64,000 bases of DNA from Gammaproteobacteria bacterium (GCA_025358295.1 JANYJY010000045.1:1-64000), one strand, 5' to 3'; positions 48,454 through 59,197 are shown, counted from the stretch's first letter. A program made the numbers and translations. Notes: generated from the sequence alone by a model not told the origin.

Positions 48454-50292
48454 ATGGTTGATTTAGCGCATTCTCTTCATCGCATCTTCGGATTTACCGC
48501 CTTCCGTCCCGGCCAGGAAGCCGTCGTTAGGGATGCCCTCGCCGGGCGGGACGTCATTGCCCTGATGCCCACCGGCGGCGGAAAATCTCTTTGTTTTCAG
48601 CTGCCGGCGGTGTTGCAACCGGGCGTCAGCATCGTGGTGTCGCCGTTGATCGCCCTCATGCAGGACCAGGTGCGACTACTCGAAGATAACGGCATCGCTG
48701 CAACCTTTATCAACTCATCGTTGCCCAGGGACGAGGTTCAGCAGCGGATCGCGGCGATGCTCCGTGGAGACTTTAAGCTGGTGTATCTGGCGCCTGAACG
48801 GCTGCTCATGACCGATTTTCTCACGGGTCCGTTGGAGCAGCTGGCGGCGAACCCGGGAATCAATGCCTTCGTCATCGATGAGGCGCATTGCGTGTCCGAA
48901 TGGGGACATGACTTCAGACCCGAGTATCGTCAGCTGTCGACGCTTCGTCGACGCCATCCGCGCGTTCCCATACTCGCCTTTACCGCCACGGCCACCTCTC
49001 GAGTACGTTCGGACATCATCGTGCAGCTGGCGTTACGTGAAGCCGCCGTGCATCTCTCGAGCTTCAACCGGCCCAATCTTTTCTACGATGTGCATCAGAA
49101 ACACGCGGGTACCTATGCAGAGCTGTTGCGACTCGTGAGAGCCGGCGGCTCCGGTATCGTTTATTGTCTGTCGCGCAAGCGTGTCGAGGAAATCTGCGCA
49201 CAGCTGACGTCCGACAGTGTCGCAGCGCGACCGTACCACGCCGGTTTGGATGCGGTGGCGCGCCGTACGAATCAGGATGCCTTCATCCGCGACGATGTGC
49301 AGGTCGTCGTCGCTACCGTCGCCTTCGGCATGGGCATCAACAAACCCGACGTACGCTGGGTCGTGCACTACGATCTACCGCGTACCCTTGAGGGTTACTA
49401 CCAGGAATCGGGGCGGGCAGGACGCGATGGAGATCCTGCACGCTGCACGCTGTTCTTCGGGCTGGGTGACATTCGAACCGCGGATTTTCTTATCCAGCAA
49501 AAGGTCGATCCCGACAGCGGCGAGCCACTGGAAGACGAGCAGCGCATCGCCCGGCAACAGCTGCGCCAGGTATTGAACTACGCCGAGTCGACCGAATGCC
49601 GTCGCGCCATCCAGCTACGCTACCTGGGCGAGGACTACACGCCGCCCTGCGGAGCATGCGACAACTGCTGCGAGCCTCGGACACTCGAAGACTGGAGTCT
49701 CGAAGCCAAGCAGATGCTCTCTTGCGTGGCACGGCTGGCGCAGCGTCATGAGCGTTTCGGAGCCGCACACGTCATTGAGATACTGCGCGGCAGTCGCTCC
49801 GCGCGTGTGGTTTCGCGTAATCACGACGAATTGAGCGTCCACGGCATCGGCAAGAACCATTCCACACAAGAGTGGCGCAATCTCACCCGTGCGCTACTGC
49901 ATCAGGGCCTCCTTGCGGAAACGCAGGACGGATACCCCGTGCTTGTTCTCAACGCAGCAAGCTGGCGGGTGCTCAAGGAAGAACAAGCCGTGCAGATGGC
50001 TGTTGCGCCACGATCCACTGCCCCGGCACGACGAGAAAGCGCCTCGTCGACGGCTGCTGCCCTCGGCAACGGCGACAGAACTCTATTCGAAGCATTGCGT
50101 GCGCTGCGCAAACAGCTGGCCGACGAGCATGGGCTTCCGCCGTACGTGATCTTCCACGATGCGACGCTGCGCGAGATGGCCCAACAGCGTCCCGGGACGC
50201 TGCATGATTTTTCCCGCATCCGCGGCGTCGGTGAGGCGAAGCTTTCCCGTTATGGAGAGCGCTTCATCGAGGCGATTCGACAAGCTAGCTAA
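48454..50292 (+). CDS. recQ: ATP-dependent DNA helicase RecQ
   Basis: MPTGGGKSLCFQLPA, VIDEAHCVSEWGHDFRPEY, QESGRAGRDG, zinc region CRRAIQLRYLGE...CGACDNC, C-terminal HRDC; exact start uncertain (48424-48454). Confidence 0.92.
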   Translation: MVDLAHSLHRIFGFTAFRPGQEAVVRDALAGRDVIALMPTGGGKSLCFQLPAVLQPGVSIVVSPLIALMQDQVRLLEDNGIAATFINSSLPRDEVQQRIAAMLRGDFKLVYLAPERLLMTDFLTGPLEQLAANPGINAFVIDEAHCVSEWGHDFRPEYRQLSTLRRRHPRVPILAFTATATSRVRSDIIVQLALREAAVHLSSFNRPNLFYDVHQKHAGTYAELLRLVRAGGSGIVYCLSRKRVEEICAQLTSDSVAARPYHAGLDAVARRTNQDAFIRDDVQVVVATVAFGMGINKPDVRWVVHYDLPRTLEGYYQESGRAGRDGDPARCTLFFGLGDIRTADFLIQQKVDPDSGEPLEDEQRIARQQLRQVLNYAESTECRRAIQLRYLGEDYTPPCGACDNCCEPRTLEDWSLEAKQMLSCVARLAQRHERFGAAHVIEILRGSRSARVVSRNHDELSVHGIGKNHSTQEWRNLTRALLHQGLLAETQDGYPVLVLNAASWRVLKEEQAVQMAVAPRSTAPARRESASSTAAALGNGDRTLFEALRALRKQLADEHGLPPYVIFHDATLREMAQQRPGTLHDFSRIRGVGEAKLSRYGERFIEAIRQAS

Positions 50293-50576
50293 CGTCACCC
50301 TGACTTTAGGCCATTAGCCGTGTGGGTGAGTGTCGATGCACGCTGCGCTCGTATCGTCCGGATGCCAAATTAGTGGTAGCTCGAATATCTCGTGTTTATG
50401 CAGATACGCGATTGAGCGATGAATTGACGAAAGGTGCGAGAAATCAAGCTGAGAATGAGTACCAGTTCTCCTTTGAGCCCTCCAGAATCCGCGCGCGATG
50501 ACGATCCATTGTGAGTGATTGCCTAGAGCGGGATCGCTTAGGCGCGACATTACGATTCTAGATGGGAGATGGCTGC

Positions 50577-50738
50577 ATGAAATTCTTGATCTGCCTGCTT
50601 GTGACGGTAACAGCGACCGGCTGGTTGTCCGGATGCTCGAGCGGCGCGACCGCGCCAGCCGCGGCGACCCCTCCCCCAACCGCCACGGTCAATGGACTCG
50701 ACACCCCCAAGTCCGTGTCGGTCGTCACAGCCAATTAA
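50577..50738 (+). CDS. small lipoprotein (53 aa), not in the ORF track
   Basis: Manual translation MKFLICLLVTVTATGWLSGCSSGATAPAAATPPPTATVNGLDTPKSVSVVTAN*; lipobox LSGC; 27 nt before the next gene. Confidence 0.75.
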   Translation: MKFLICLLVTVTATGWLSGCSSGATAPAAATPPPTATVNGLDTPKSVSVVTAN

Positions 50739-50765
50739 TCGTCTCAGCGAATCAAGAGCGTCATC

Positions 50766-52991
50766 ATGAATTCCAAAACAATTCGAATCGCTATCGTAGT
50801 CGCCACAGTGCTGCAATGGAGCGTTGCGGCCACACCGGCTCAAGCGGCAATGCCCGCCACCGCCCCATACCTCACGGACCTGCAGAGTGAACACGTACAG
50901 GACATGACGGCGGAAGGGATCTCAAGCCTCAACATGGTGCTTTGCGTGATTGGCTCGATGGATGCCGGCGCCATGGTGAACGTTGGCCCGTACATTGCAT
51001 TGGTCGACATGAACAAATGCGATAGCAAGCAAGGCAGCAGCAGCGCGGCGGGAGCTACCAATTTCGCCACCGCGACCGTCGACGTGACGCGCAAATCCAA
51101 CGCTGATCCGATGATCGGGAAAATATGGCTATCGATGGCCGAGGGCGGCGGCGGCACGACCACCGTGTATGCGTACCTCAGCGCCACCCAGTCGCCCACC
51201 GCAACTCAACCCTATGGTCTTTTTCGGATGGACTACTTGGGTAAAAAAAGCGGCGTGACAGCATTTAACGGCTACATCGACTCTCAGGCCGCCTCGATCA
51301 GTCAATACGAAACTGGCCAGAACTCGAGCAATACCGCGATGGCGCTGTCGGCCGGCACCACAAATTCAGGCTCAGGCACGATTGCCAGCATGGGCGGCAC
51401 TTCCTATAACTTTGCCTATAACGCCAACTATTTTCGGCGTAGCGACGGAACCAACGACGAATGTTTCGATCGCTCCAAGGCCAATGCCGATATATCGGTA
51501 TGGCAATATGGCACCTACAATGCCAACGACGGCTCACGCGTCGACATGGCGCATCCCGGATTCCCGATTCAGGCCACTTATTCGGGCAGTTCCTACTATG
51601 GCTTCGCCAATTATTGGGGCATCAATTTCGATGGCTTGGACCTGAACAGCATTGCCGACGCGCAGCCGATTGCGGGATTGGCGGTTGTCGACCAACGTCC
51701 GAATAACAGCACGAAATACAATCTTGCCAAAGTCGGCGGAAAGCTGACCAAGTGGACTCAGCAGGCCACCACACTCGATTCGCTGGATAATATCCCGATA
51801 TCCTTTGGAGCCGATTTGACCGGCGTCACCAGCGGGAATTCAGCCGTTACTGGATATCAGAATTGGATCATCCAGTGGAATTCAGCCAACCTGAACTTCA
51901 GCGTGACCGGGATGCAACAATGCAGCAATAACGGTTGCGTGCAGTCGAATATTTCTCCCGTCGCGATCATCGCCTCAAGTGCATTCGCGAATACGCCGGT
52001 CTCGGGCTACGCTAATTCCTACGGCGGCAATATCAACATTGCACCCACGGGCGCGGCGCACACGCCATCGGATGTCGTGAACTACTATGCACAGTCCGCC
52101 GTAATACCCGGCAGCGCATCTATCCAACTCTATTGCTTAAGCCAGTGTCCGACCGGCGTGTCATTGGCTGCTTTCCAATCAGGGAACAGTCAAACGACCC
52201 CTTACGGCAACGGCACTGAAATGCAGTGGTTCAGCGCCCCCAGTTCGAACACGGTCAGCTATATGTTCGATGCGGGTGGCCTGGAGGACATTTCCGGCTC
52301 CGTGCCGGTGCCCATGGTGCTGGAACACTCGAGTGCCTACCCCTCAGGCTCGCAGTACGCTCAAAACGGAATCAATACGGGTCGGTTATTTGACGCCCCG
52401 CTTACAGCGGCGAATTGCCCGGTCGGCACGCCCGCTCAAACCGTGTGCGAGCCGGCGAATCCCACTAGTTACTACAACTGGGTCACGGGGCCTCAACAGT
52501 GGCAGCAATCCTTGTGGCTGACCAACCAGAACACCATCGTCACGTTCGATGCACCGCAGAATATTGCATACACGGTGCCGACGGGCGCCGCTTACGGCAG
52601 TTACGCCGGTGTGCCGATATTGCTGCAGTTTAACGGGTTCGGAAACTTATCCGGGATCCCCGGCAGTTGCGTCGACCCAGTCAACAACGCGTCGGTCGAT
52701 TGCAGCACACCGAACGCACGCTACGTACCGCAATTCTCGATTCCCGACGGCGCCACGATGACTCTGGCGACGCCCTCGACGCCATTGATCGTCAAAGCCT
52801 TAAACGGCGAGATTCGACTCAAGAACTTAGGGGCGAGCGCGACGTCCGCGTGCGCATCAATGCCCTTGACGCCCGTGACCCTACCCACCGGTGGAACCCA
52901 TGATCCGTCGAATTCTTCTGACGTGGAGTACCTCGGCAGCAAACCCACGGTCACCGCTGCGCCGGCCGTGATCGATGGGGTTGTGCAGTAA
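50766..52991 (+). CDS. large secreted protein of unknown function
   Basis: Signal peptide ending AATPAQA-A; 741 aa, Asn/Ser/Gly/Thr-rich; no recognised domain. Confidence 0.75.
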   Translation: MNSKTIRIAIVVATVLQWSVAATPAQAAMPATAPYLTDLQSEHVQDMTAEGISSLNMVLCVIGSMDAGAMVNVGPYIALVDMNKCDSKQGSSSAAGATNFATATVDVTRKSNADPMIGKIWLSMAEGGGGTTTVYAYLSATQSPTATQPYGLFRMDYLGKKSGVTAFNGYIDSQAASISQYETGQNSSNTAMALSAGTTNSGSGTIASMGGTSYNFAYNANYFRRSDGTNDECFDRSKANADISVWQYGTYNANDGSRVDMAHPGFPIQATYSGSSYYGFANYWGINFDGLDLNSIADAQPIAGLAVVDQRPNNSTKYNLAKVGGKLTKWTQQATTLDSLDNIPISFGADLTGVTSGNSAVTGYQNWIIQWNSANLNFSVTGMQQCSNNGCVQSNISPVAIIASSAFANTPVSGYANSYGGNINIAPTGAAHTPSDVVNYYAQSAVIPGSASIQLYCLSQCPTGVSLAAFQSGNSQTTPYGNGTEMQWFSAPSSNTVSYMFDAGGLEDISGSVPVPMVLEHSSAYPSGSQYAQNGINTGRLFDAPLTAANCPVGTPAQTVCEPANPTSYYNWVTGPQQWQQSLWLTNQNTIVTFDAPQNIAYTVPTGAAYGSYAGVPILLQFNGFGNLSGIPGSCVDPVNNASVDCSTPNARYVPQFSIPDGATMTLATPSTPLIVKALNGEIRLKNLGASATSACASMPLTPVTLPTGGTHDPSNSSDVEYLGSKPTVTAAPAVIDGVVQ

Positions 52992-53027
52992 CGAAGTAAA
53001 GGCTCGGGTATTCCTGATTAGGATCTT

Positions 53028-53063
53028 CAGGGGCGGCGGAAATCCAGCATCCGTCGGCCCCTG
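53028..53063. terminator. imperfect hairpin after the 741-aa gene
   Basis: CAGGGGCGGCGGA ... TCCGTCGGCCCCTG, one mismatch and one bulge. Confidence 0.4.
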
Positions 53064-53098
53064 CTTTCCCGCCCTCCGTACTGCCCTTTTTTGACCAT

Positions 53099-54226
53099 TC
53101 AAATCAGCTGCTTCATGGTGTCGACGAGGATAGTGTGTCGCACGACATTCAGCACTCGAGTCTCTGCCGCCTGGGTCAATCTCAACACATCGAGGGCATT
53201 GTTAGCGTCTGTCGCGGGCTCAGCACCGGTTTGCCGCTCGCGTTCACGGCCGATTTCGAGAATGATCTCATCGGCATGGCTTAGAATGTCCCTTAGCATC
53301 GTCTCGAGAACGCGCTGCGCGGTGGCGGACGTGATCCCAAGGACCTTTGCCGCCTCGATGAGATGCGATCGGCGCACTTCCGAAAACGCGGTCGCAGAAC
53401 CAATCGGAATGACGAGCGGAGATTGCGGCCAGTGGGCACTGTCAGTCGCGAACGCACAAGTTTCGTAAGCGGCCGTGCTCAGTAGGTCGTACGCGGGTGC
53501 GATACGAATACCGCCCGCATCAACCTTGAAGGAAATATTCTTCAAGTGGTTATCGCCGTTGCCAATCAGGAAATTGAACACCAGCCAGGCATAGAGCTGC
53601 AAGCGTGCAGAGGCACGCTCGCGGCAGGCGGTCGCGGCCTGCGTGAGCGTATTCACTTGCGCGCTCGTGTACTTGAAGGCGCGTGCTTTATTGAGCAACT
53701 GGCAGGTGTCTATGACGTGCAGGCGCTTGGCGTCGGTCGATCCCGCCACTTCGATCCGATCGAATCGCTCGACGATGTACACGGGCTCTGGAACATAGAG
53801 CCGGGTGACGGCGGGCACGGACAATCCCAAGGCACGCGCCAGGCGCATACAGAAAAACTCATTGATGACGCTCGCCGGGTACCCGGGATCGAGATGATTA
53901 GGCTTGAGAATGTGCGTAGACGGGGTTCCTGAGAGCGGCTCAAATAATTGCCCCGCGCTGAGCACCACGAGAAGCTTGTGTTGCGCGCCCGCCAGGGACA
54001 TTTTCTTGGGCGCCTCCTTGGTCAAGGACGCTCGCGGGAGATTGCGGATGCGGCGGCTTAACTCGGGAAATGGCAAAGCCTTAAGTCCCCACTCCACTGC
54101 GCGTGGATGGACGCTGGGACCATCATCTCGGGGATCTGTGGCGTTGGGTGTCACGATTGAGCGCCGCGAAAGGCGAGCCCTAACCGACGCCCCATTGCCC
54201 TCACCAACTTGAAGCATCCAACGCAT
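53099..54226 (-). CDS. HipA-like kinase, N-terminal region short or absent
   Basis: MSLAGAQHKLLV, THILKPN, NGDNHLKNISF, IAPAYDLLST. Confidence 0.82.
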   Translation of the reverse strand: MRWMLQVGEGNGASVRARLSRRSIVTPNATDPRDDGPSVHPRAVEWGLKALPFPELSRRIRNLPRASLTKEAPKKMSLAGAQHKLLVVLSAGQLFEPLSGTPSTHILKPNHLDPGYPASVINEFFCMRLARALGLSVPAVTRLYVPEPVYIVERFDRIEVAGSTDAKRLHVIDTCQLLNKARAFKYTSAQVNTLTQAATACRERASARLQLYAWLVFNFLIGNGDNHLKNISFKVDAGGIRIAPAYDLLSTAAYETCAFATDSAHWPQSPLVIPIGSATAFSEVRRSHLIEAAKVLGITSATAQRVLETMLRDILSHADEIILEIGRERERQTGAEPATDANNALDVLRLTQAAETRVLNVVRHTILVDTMKQLI

Positions 54227-54394
54227 ACCATCGGCACCGGGGCGGACGATGCCTGGACCAGGCTGGGTTAGTACCAGGGATCGCGCATGATGGCCTGTGG
54301 ATTCGCAGGCACAGCCAGCAGTCGACTCTGGATATCAGCCAATTGTCCCAACCCGACGGCCTGCACGCTGGGCGTGAACCTGAGCTGTTCCCAG

Positions 54395-55384
54395 TTATTC
54401 GATTTTGATTACCGGCTTTCCGACCGTGTGTCGGTTTTCGAGTTCTTGGTGTGCCCGTTCCACATCGTCGAGCGTGTAGCGTCCTGCAATCTCGATCGAC
54501 AGCGAGCCGTCGATCAAAGCCGTGAAGATGTCCGCCGCCCGGCGACGGATGGTCGCAGCATCGGTCAGATGGTCAGCGAGGCGAGGCCGCGTCAAAAAGA
54601 GCGAGCCGGCCTCGCCTAGTTCGATCGGATCGAGGTCCTTAACGTTTCCCCCAACGCTGCCAAAACTGACGACGAGGCCTTTGGTCCGGGTTGCGCGCAT
54701 GCTGTCGCGCAAGGTCGGCTGGCCGATCGCATCGAACACGACATCGACCCCATGGCCTCCGGTCAAATTGCGCACCGTGTCGGCAAAACCTCCCTCGTCG
54801 TAGAGAAAGGCCGCGGTGGCGCCACGCTTTCGGGCGACCTCAGCTTTCCGCTCGGTACTCGTGGTCGCGTAGATAGTCGCGCCCAATCGGGCGCCTAATT
54901 GGACCAGTATTTGGCCGATTCCGCCCGATGCCGCATGCACTAGGCATGTGACACCCGGGCCAAATTTGCCGAGATCGTAGGCCAGATAGTGAGCGGTCAA
55001 GCCATGGAACATCGAAGCGGCAGCCACCTCGAGCGGCAATTCCTCGGGCACGTGGACGACACGCCACGCGGCAACGACCGCGAAGTCGGCGTAGCTACCC
55101 CAGGACAGGCAATAGGCCACCTTGTCGCTCACATGAAAATCCACGACGCCGCTACCGACCGCCTCGATTGTGCCGGCGCCTTCGATGCCGAGCGTCGTTG
55201 GCATCGTCTGGGGGTAGGTGCGCGACGAAGCGTATTTACCCTGACGCGTGTGGATGTCCATGAAGTTGATGCCGGAATAAGCGAGCCGGATAAGCACCTC
55301 CCCGGGCCCTGCCGACGGCGTTGGTAGGTTCCTCCGGACGATAACCTCTGGGCCGCCATAACCGTCGATTTGAATGGCTCTCAC
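54395..55384 (-). CDS. quinone oxidoreductase (zeta-crystallin type MDR)
   Basis: MDIHTRQGKY, LGIEGAGTIEAVG, VHAASGGIGQILVQLGARLGA; GTG start at 55384 with GGAGG upstream; track start over-extended. Confidence 0.87.
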   Translation of the reverse strand: MRAIQIDGYGGPEVIVRRNLPTPSAGPGEVLIRLAYSGINFMDIHTRQGKYASSRTYPQTMPTTLGIEGAGTIEAVGSGVVDFHVSDKVAYCLSWGSYADFAVVAAWRVVHVPEELPLEVAAASMFHGLTAHYLAYDLGKFGPGVTCLVHAASGGIGQILVQLGARLGATIYATTSTERKAEVARKRGATAAFLYDEGGFADTVRNLTGGHGVDVVFDAIGQPTLRDSMRATRTKGLVVSFGSVGGNVKDLDPIELGEAGSLFLTRPRLADHLTDAATIRRRAADIFTALIDGSLSIEIAGRYTLDDVERAHQELENRHTVGKPVIKIE

Positions 55385-56154
55385 GATAGCTTTCCTCCTC
55401 CTGCAAGCATTCAATCGGGTGTTCTTAGTTAGTGCGTACACTATGCCTGGAAGTAGGCAGTAACCGGATGGCGACAGCGCCTTGACACTGAATGCTATTC
55501 TGTGGGGTGGCCGTATTTGGCTTTGGTGAGTGGAGCGAATATGCAGTTTAGCTTGCGGGGACCGCCTCCGTGCAATCCGCTTTGAGGGTAGCTGAGCTCC
55601 TACAGTCTTGAGTCGCGCGGATCGCGACACAGCACCTGCCATCCAGATGTGTCGATGGTGATTTTGGTCAGCTGCTCGCTAATAATCTGCTGTATGCGCT
55701 TGTGACAGACTAGTTCCCAGTCGTCTGACATGAGCGGTTTTATTCGGTAAATCTACCCGACGAGAACGCCCGCAAATGTATCTAAAGTATCGGTGTCTGT
55801 GGACCACGCGGTTGAGGGACGCTCGGTCTGCAGAAAGTTCGCCGTTGCCAATCCATTTCCATTGGCTCTTGGGCTCTCCACCGGATCCGCGTTGGCCAAA
55901 TAGGAAAGGACCGACCAGCGAGAGGATGCCGACTGCGCCAATTCCCCACTTCGCCTGGGCCATTGGAACGGCTGCGAAGCCAAGCGCAGCGTCGTCATCG
56001 AATCCAACGTCTTTGACCCTCTGTGGTGGCTCAAAACATACTGGAGACTTCTGCCTGGGCCGGGCCCTTTTGACCCACGAGCGAGGAATGTAAATGCGGC
56101 GTTGGAATTGCGCGCAACTTCGAAGAGTATTTCACCGCATCTGCGGTCGGCAGT

Positions 56155-57438
56155 TCAATGTGAGAATACGCAGCGGCTGCCGCTGGCGAGCTTGATCTCC
56201 TTAAGCGAAAACCGCTTACACGCGCGAAGGTGACCATCGATTAGATAGTGAATATCGGCAATCACCGAGCGATTGTCACCATAATACGAATGCCCGAGAA
56301 AGCCGGTGTCGACGCTCGACGCGTCAATGTATTCCAGTCCCGCCAGCATGAGCTGCAGGTCCCCCGCATCGCCCGCGCGCGCATAGCCGTGGAATTTTTT
56401 GGATGCCAGCAGCGCTTCATCCTTAGAGGATGCGTACAAGGTCAGATGCGTCGTCGGCAACTCGGCGGCAATAATGCGCGGGGCGATTTCATCCTTGAAG
56501 GTGTCGGCATCGATATCGGGTGCGGCCAGGATGATTTCGCGAATCTTGGCTCGAAGTTCCGGATGGGTGGTTTCAATATCGACGACGCTATTGGCGAGGG
56601 CACGGTTGCCCATACTGTGTGCGATGAGATAGACATCAGTAGCGTCGGTCTTGCTTAAGACGTCGATAAGGAACTGCGTCAGGTGTGGCCTCGCCCATTC
56701 GACATTGGTTTCATCGACCGCATAATCTTGCGTCTTACCGACGGAGGGCCAGCTAAAAAAGATGGGCGCGCCTGGAAATTGCAAGTCGAAGGTCATCTGC
56801 GCGGTGCGACGAGCCGCGTCGGCAAACGAGACGTTGTAGCCGTGGACGAAGACCAAAGCGCTCTTGCTTGTTGCGCTCTGAACGGTCTCGGTCAGCAAGT
56901 GAAAATACTCATCCGCCGATAACACGGAAATCTTTCGGAGCACGACGTGCTTCTTGGGGTCTGGCGAGAACTCCAAGCGCAACAAGGACGGCGTTTCGAG
57001 ATTTCCCAAACGATGATCGGGCGGGATACTCACTTCCGCTGTTCCATAGCTGATTGTCCCGCGGCCGCCCCCGAATCGCGAGGCCAGGGGATTTTTGGCC
57101 TGATAGCTCCGATCGGTGCCAAAGAACACCTGCACGAGGTTGGAACCGCCTGATCCGGGCGTCGAGTTGGATCCAGTTGGGTCGGAAGACGGCGCTGTCG
57201 GAGGCGGCGGTTTCGCGTGCTGTCCGGGCTGCGGGGCCGCGGCGGCATCAGCGGGAATGGCCGGCGTCGGAGCTTCTGCAGAACCATCAGCCGCCGCGTC
57301 CGCCGCTGCGGGTGGTGGTGGTGGCGCAGTATCAGCGGCTGGGGCGGGAGCTTGCGGCGGTGCGCTGCACCCGTCCAGTATTCCGAGAAGGATCGCAATT
57401 GCAATGAAAGCGACCGACATCGATTTAGAGATGTTCAT
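56155..57438 (-). CDS. DUF900-type alpha/beta hydrolase lipoprotein
   Basis: Lipobox LLGILDGC, Ala/Pro linker, VFFGTDRSYQ, VFVHGYNVSFADAARRTAQMTFDL, YLIAHSMGNRAL. Confidence 0.85.
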   Translation of the reverse strand: MNISKSMSVAFIAIAILLGILDGCSAPPQAPAPAADTAPPPPPAAADAAADGSAEAPTPAIPADAAAAPQPGQHAKPPPPTAPSSDPTGSNSTPGSGGSNLVQVFFGTDRSYQAKNPLASRFGGGRGTISYGTAEVSIPPDHRLGNLETPSLLRLEFSPDPKKHVVLRKISVLSADEYFHLLTETVQSATSKSALVFVHGYNVSFADAARRTAQMTFDLQFPGAPIFFSWPSVGKTQDYAVDETNVEWARPHLTQFLIDVLSKTDATDVYLIAHSMGNRALANSVVDIETTHPELRAKIREIILAAPDIDADTFKDEIAPRIIAAELPTTHLTLYASSKDEALLASKKFHGYARAGDAGDLQLMLAGLEYIDASSVDTGFLGHSYYGDNRSVIADIHYLIDGHLRACKRFSLKEIKLASGSRCVFSH

Positions 57439-57631
57439 TGGGCCTCCGTGCCGTGGCGCTTCGCGCCGCTTGAGTGTATCAAAAGCCCGGCTCTCAAATG
57501 ATGAGATGAGACTGACGTTTAAGTAGTGCAGTGCGACAGAGAGACAGTGCGTGACGCGATGTGCGCCTCCACTCGGTGTACTATCGCTGAGGCGAGTTAA
57601 GGGATTTAACGCACGACTACAGGAGTAGACC

Positions 57632-59197
57632 ATGGCCATCATAAACGGTCAGTTGCCAACCCCCACTTCCACTTCCGAACCGCTGCAGCCGCGCGTGGTG
57701 GTCAAGTTTAAGTCACACGTGAAATTGCCGTACTCCTCGGAAGCCGTATCTCAATTGGATGCGCCGTCGAGCGCCGCGTGGCGTGATCTCGCAACGGCTC
57801 AACCCGGCATTGAACTCGTGCCCTACTTCGCCACCTTGGGTGAAATGGCATTGCGAAATTTAGCGCAAAGAACGCCGCGAGAGGCGGCTGCTCCGATTCT
57901 CGCGCAATTTACGCAGTATTTCGCAGTGCGATCAGCGGCTGGCGTCGATGTTGAAGCGATCGTCCGGACAATCGCGCAGTGGCCCGCGGTGGAGCTTGCC
58001 TACGTCGAGCGAGGCCCCGTGCCTCCACCGGTCAATCCCGCAGATGACCCGTTGAGCGCCGCCGAAGGTTATTTAAATGCAGCGCCAGTAGGCCTGGACG
58101 CCCGGTTTGCATGGAACTCGGCGGATGGCAGTGGCATCGGGTTCGTCGATCTGGAGCGAGGCTGGACCCTTGATCATGAGGATTTGGCTGCCGCCGGTAT
58201 CACGATCATCTCCGGATTGAACCACGACTACCCTGGGCACGGCACGGCGGTATTGGGAGAGGTGCTTGGCGTCGACAATACCATCGGGGGCATCGGCATC
58301 GCGCCCCATGTGCATGCCCGCGTCGTGTCGCAGTGGCGCACCCTGTCCGACTACAACACCGCGGAAGCGATCTTGAGCGCCGTCGCAGTTATGCGAGCCG
58401 GTGACGTGCTGCAGCTCGAAGCGCAGAGCATCTATTTGGGCTCGTATGCACCGGTAGAAGTGGAAGCCACTACATTCGATGCCATTCAATACGCAGTGTC
58501 GCAGGGCATCATCGTGATCGAGGCCGGCGGAAATGGGTCGATCGATCTCGACACGGTCATGGACGCTAACGGCAAGACCTTCCTCAATCGCGGCAGCACA
58601 GATTTTCGCGATTCTGGCGCCATTCTGGTGGGTGCCGCATCCTCCACCGCACCGCATTCGCGACTGTCCTTTTCGAACTATGGCAGCCGGATCGATTGTT
58701 ATGCCTGGGGCGAGAACATCACGACCTGCGGCGATGGCTGGACCGGAAACTTAACCAATAGCTATACCAACGGTTTCGGCGGCACCTCGGGTGCGACACC
58801 GATGGTCACGGGCTCGGCGCTCTTGGTGCAATCCTGGCGCGTCAAGCAAGGATTCGCGCGTCACTTGCCGGACGCAATGCGCGGTACTTTGAGCGCCGCA
58901 GACAATACACCGAGCGCCAACCCCTCATCCGACCGCATTGGCGTCATGCCTGACCTGAAGTCAATCCTCAGCCGGGAGGCACGTGTCCGCTGGATTCTCT
59001 TTCTCGCGTGGGCGTGGATGATCCTGGTCGGCGGGTTGCTCATCACGCCAGGGGGCGTGCTCTGTATCCGCTGCGGACCGCAGGGCCCGAACTTTATCGG
59101 CGATATCGCCGCCATCGTCTTAGGTGTGGTGTCGGTAGTGTTCGGCATTGTCGGTCTGGCGAACGTGGCAGGTCAACGGGTCAGGGCTAACGGATAG
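57632..59197 (+). CDS. S8 (subtilisin) family peptidase with C-terminal TM hairpin, no obvious signal peptide
   Basis: GIGFVDLERGW (Asp), HGTAVLGEVLG (His), GGTSGATPMVTG (Ser); two C-terminal hydrophobic segments. Confidence 0.85.
   Translation: MAIINGQLPTPTSTSEPLQPRVVVKFKSHVKLPYSSEAVSQLDAPSSAAWRDLATAQPGIELVPYFATLGEMALRNLAQRTPREAAAPILAQFTQYFAVRSAAGVDVEAIVRTIAQWPAVELAYVERGPVPPPVNPADDPLSAAEGYLNAAPVGLDARFAWNSADGSGIGFVDLERGWTLDHEDLAAAGITIISGLNHDYPGHGTAVLGEVLGVDNTIGGIGIAPHVHARVVSQWRTLSDYNTAEAILSAVAVMRAGDVLQLEAQSIYLGSYAPVEVEATTFDAIQYAVSQGIIVIEAGGNGSIDLDTVMDANGKTFLNRGSTDFRDSGAILVGAASSTAPHSRLSFSNYGSRIDCYAWGENITTCGDGWTGNLTNSYTNGFGGTSGATPMVTGSALLVQSWRVKQGFARHLPDAMRGTLSAADNTPSANPSSDRIGVMPDLKSILSREARVRWILFLAWAWMILVGGLLITPGGVLCIRCGPQGPNFIGDIAAIVLGVVSVVFGIVGLANVAGQRVRANG

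Noticed and set aside
55679-56093. Possible small membrane protein gene (94 aa, minus) or plus-strand 105-aa ORF
   Set aside because: Several frames look partly protein-like (minus-strand ...KDVGFDDDAALGFAAVPMAQAKWGIGAVGILSLVGPFLFGQR), but no frame has a convincing start, RBS and domain; could be a decayed gene.
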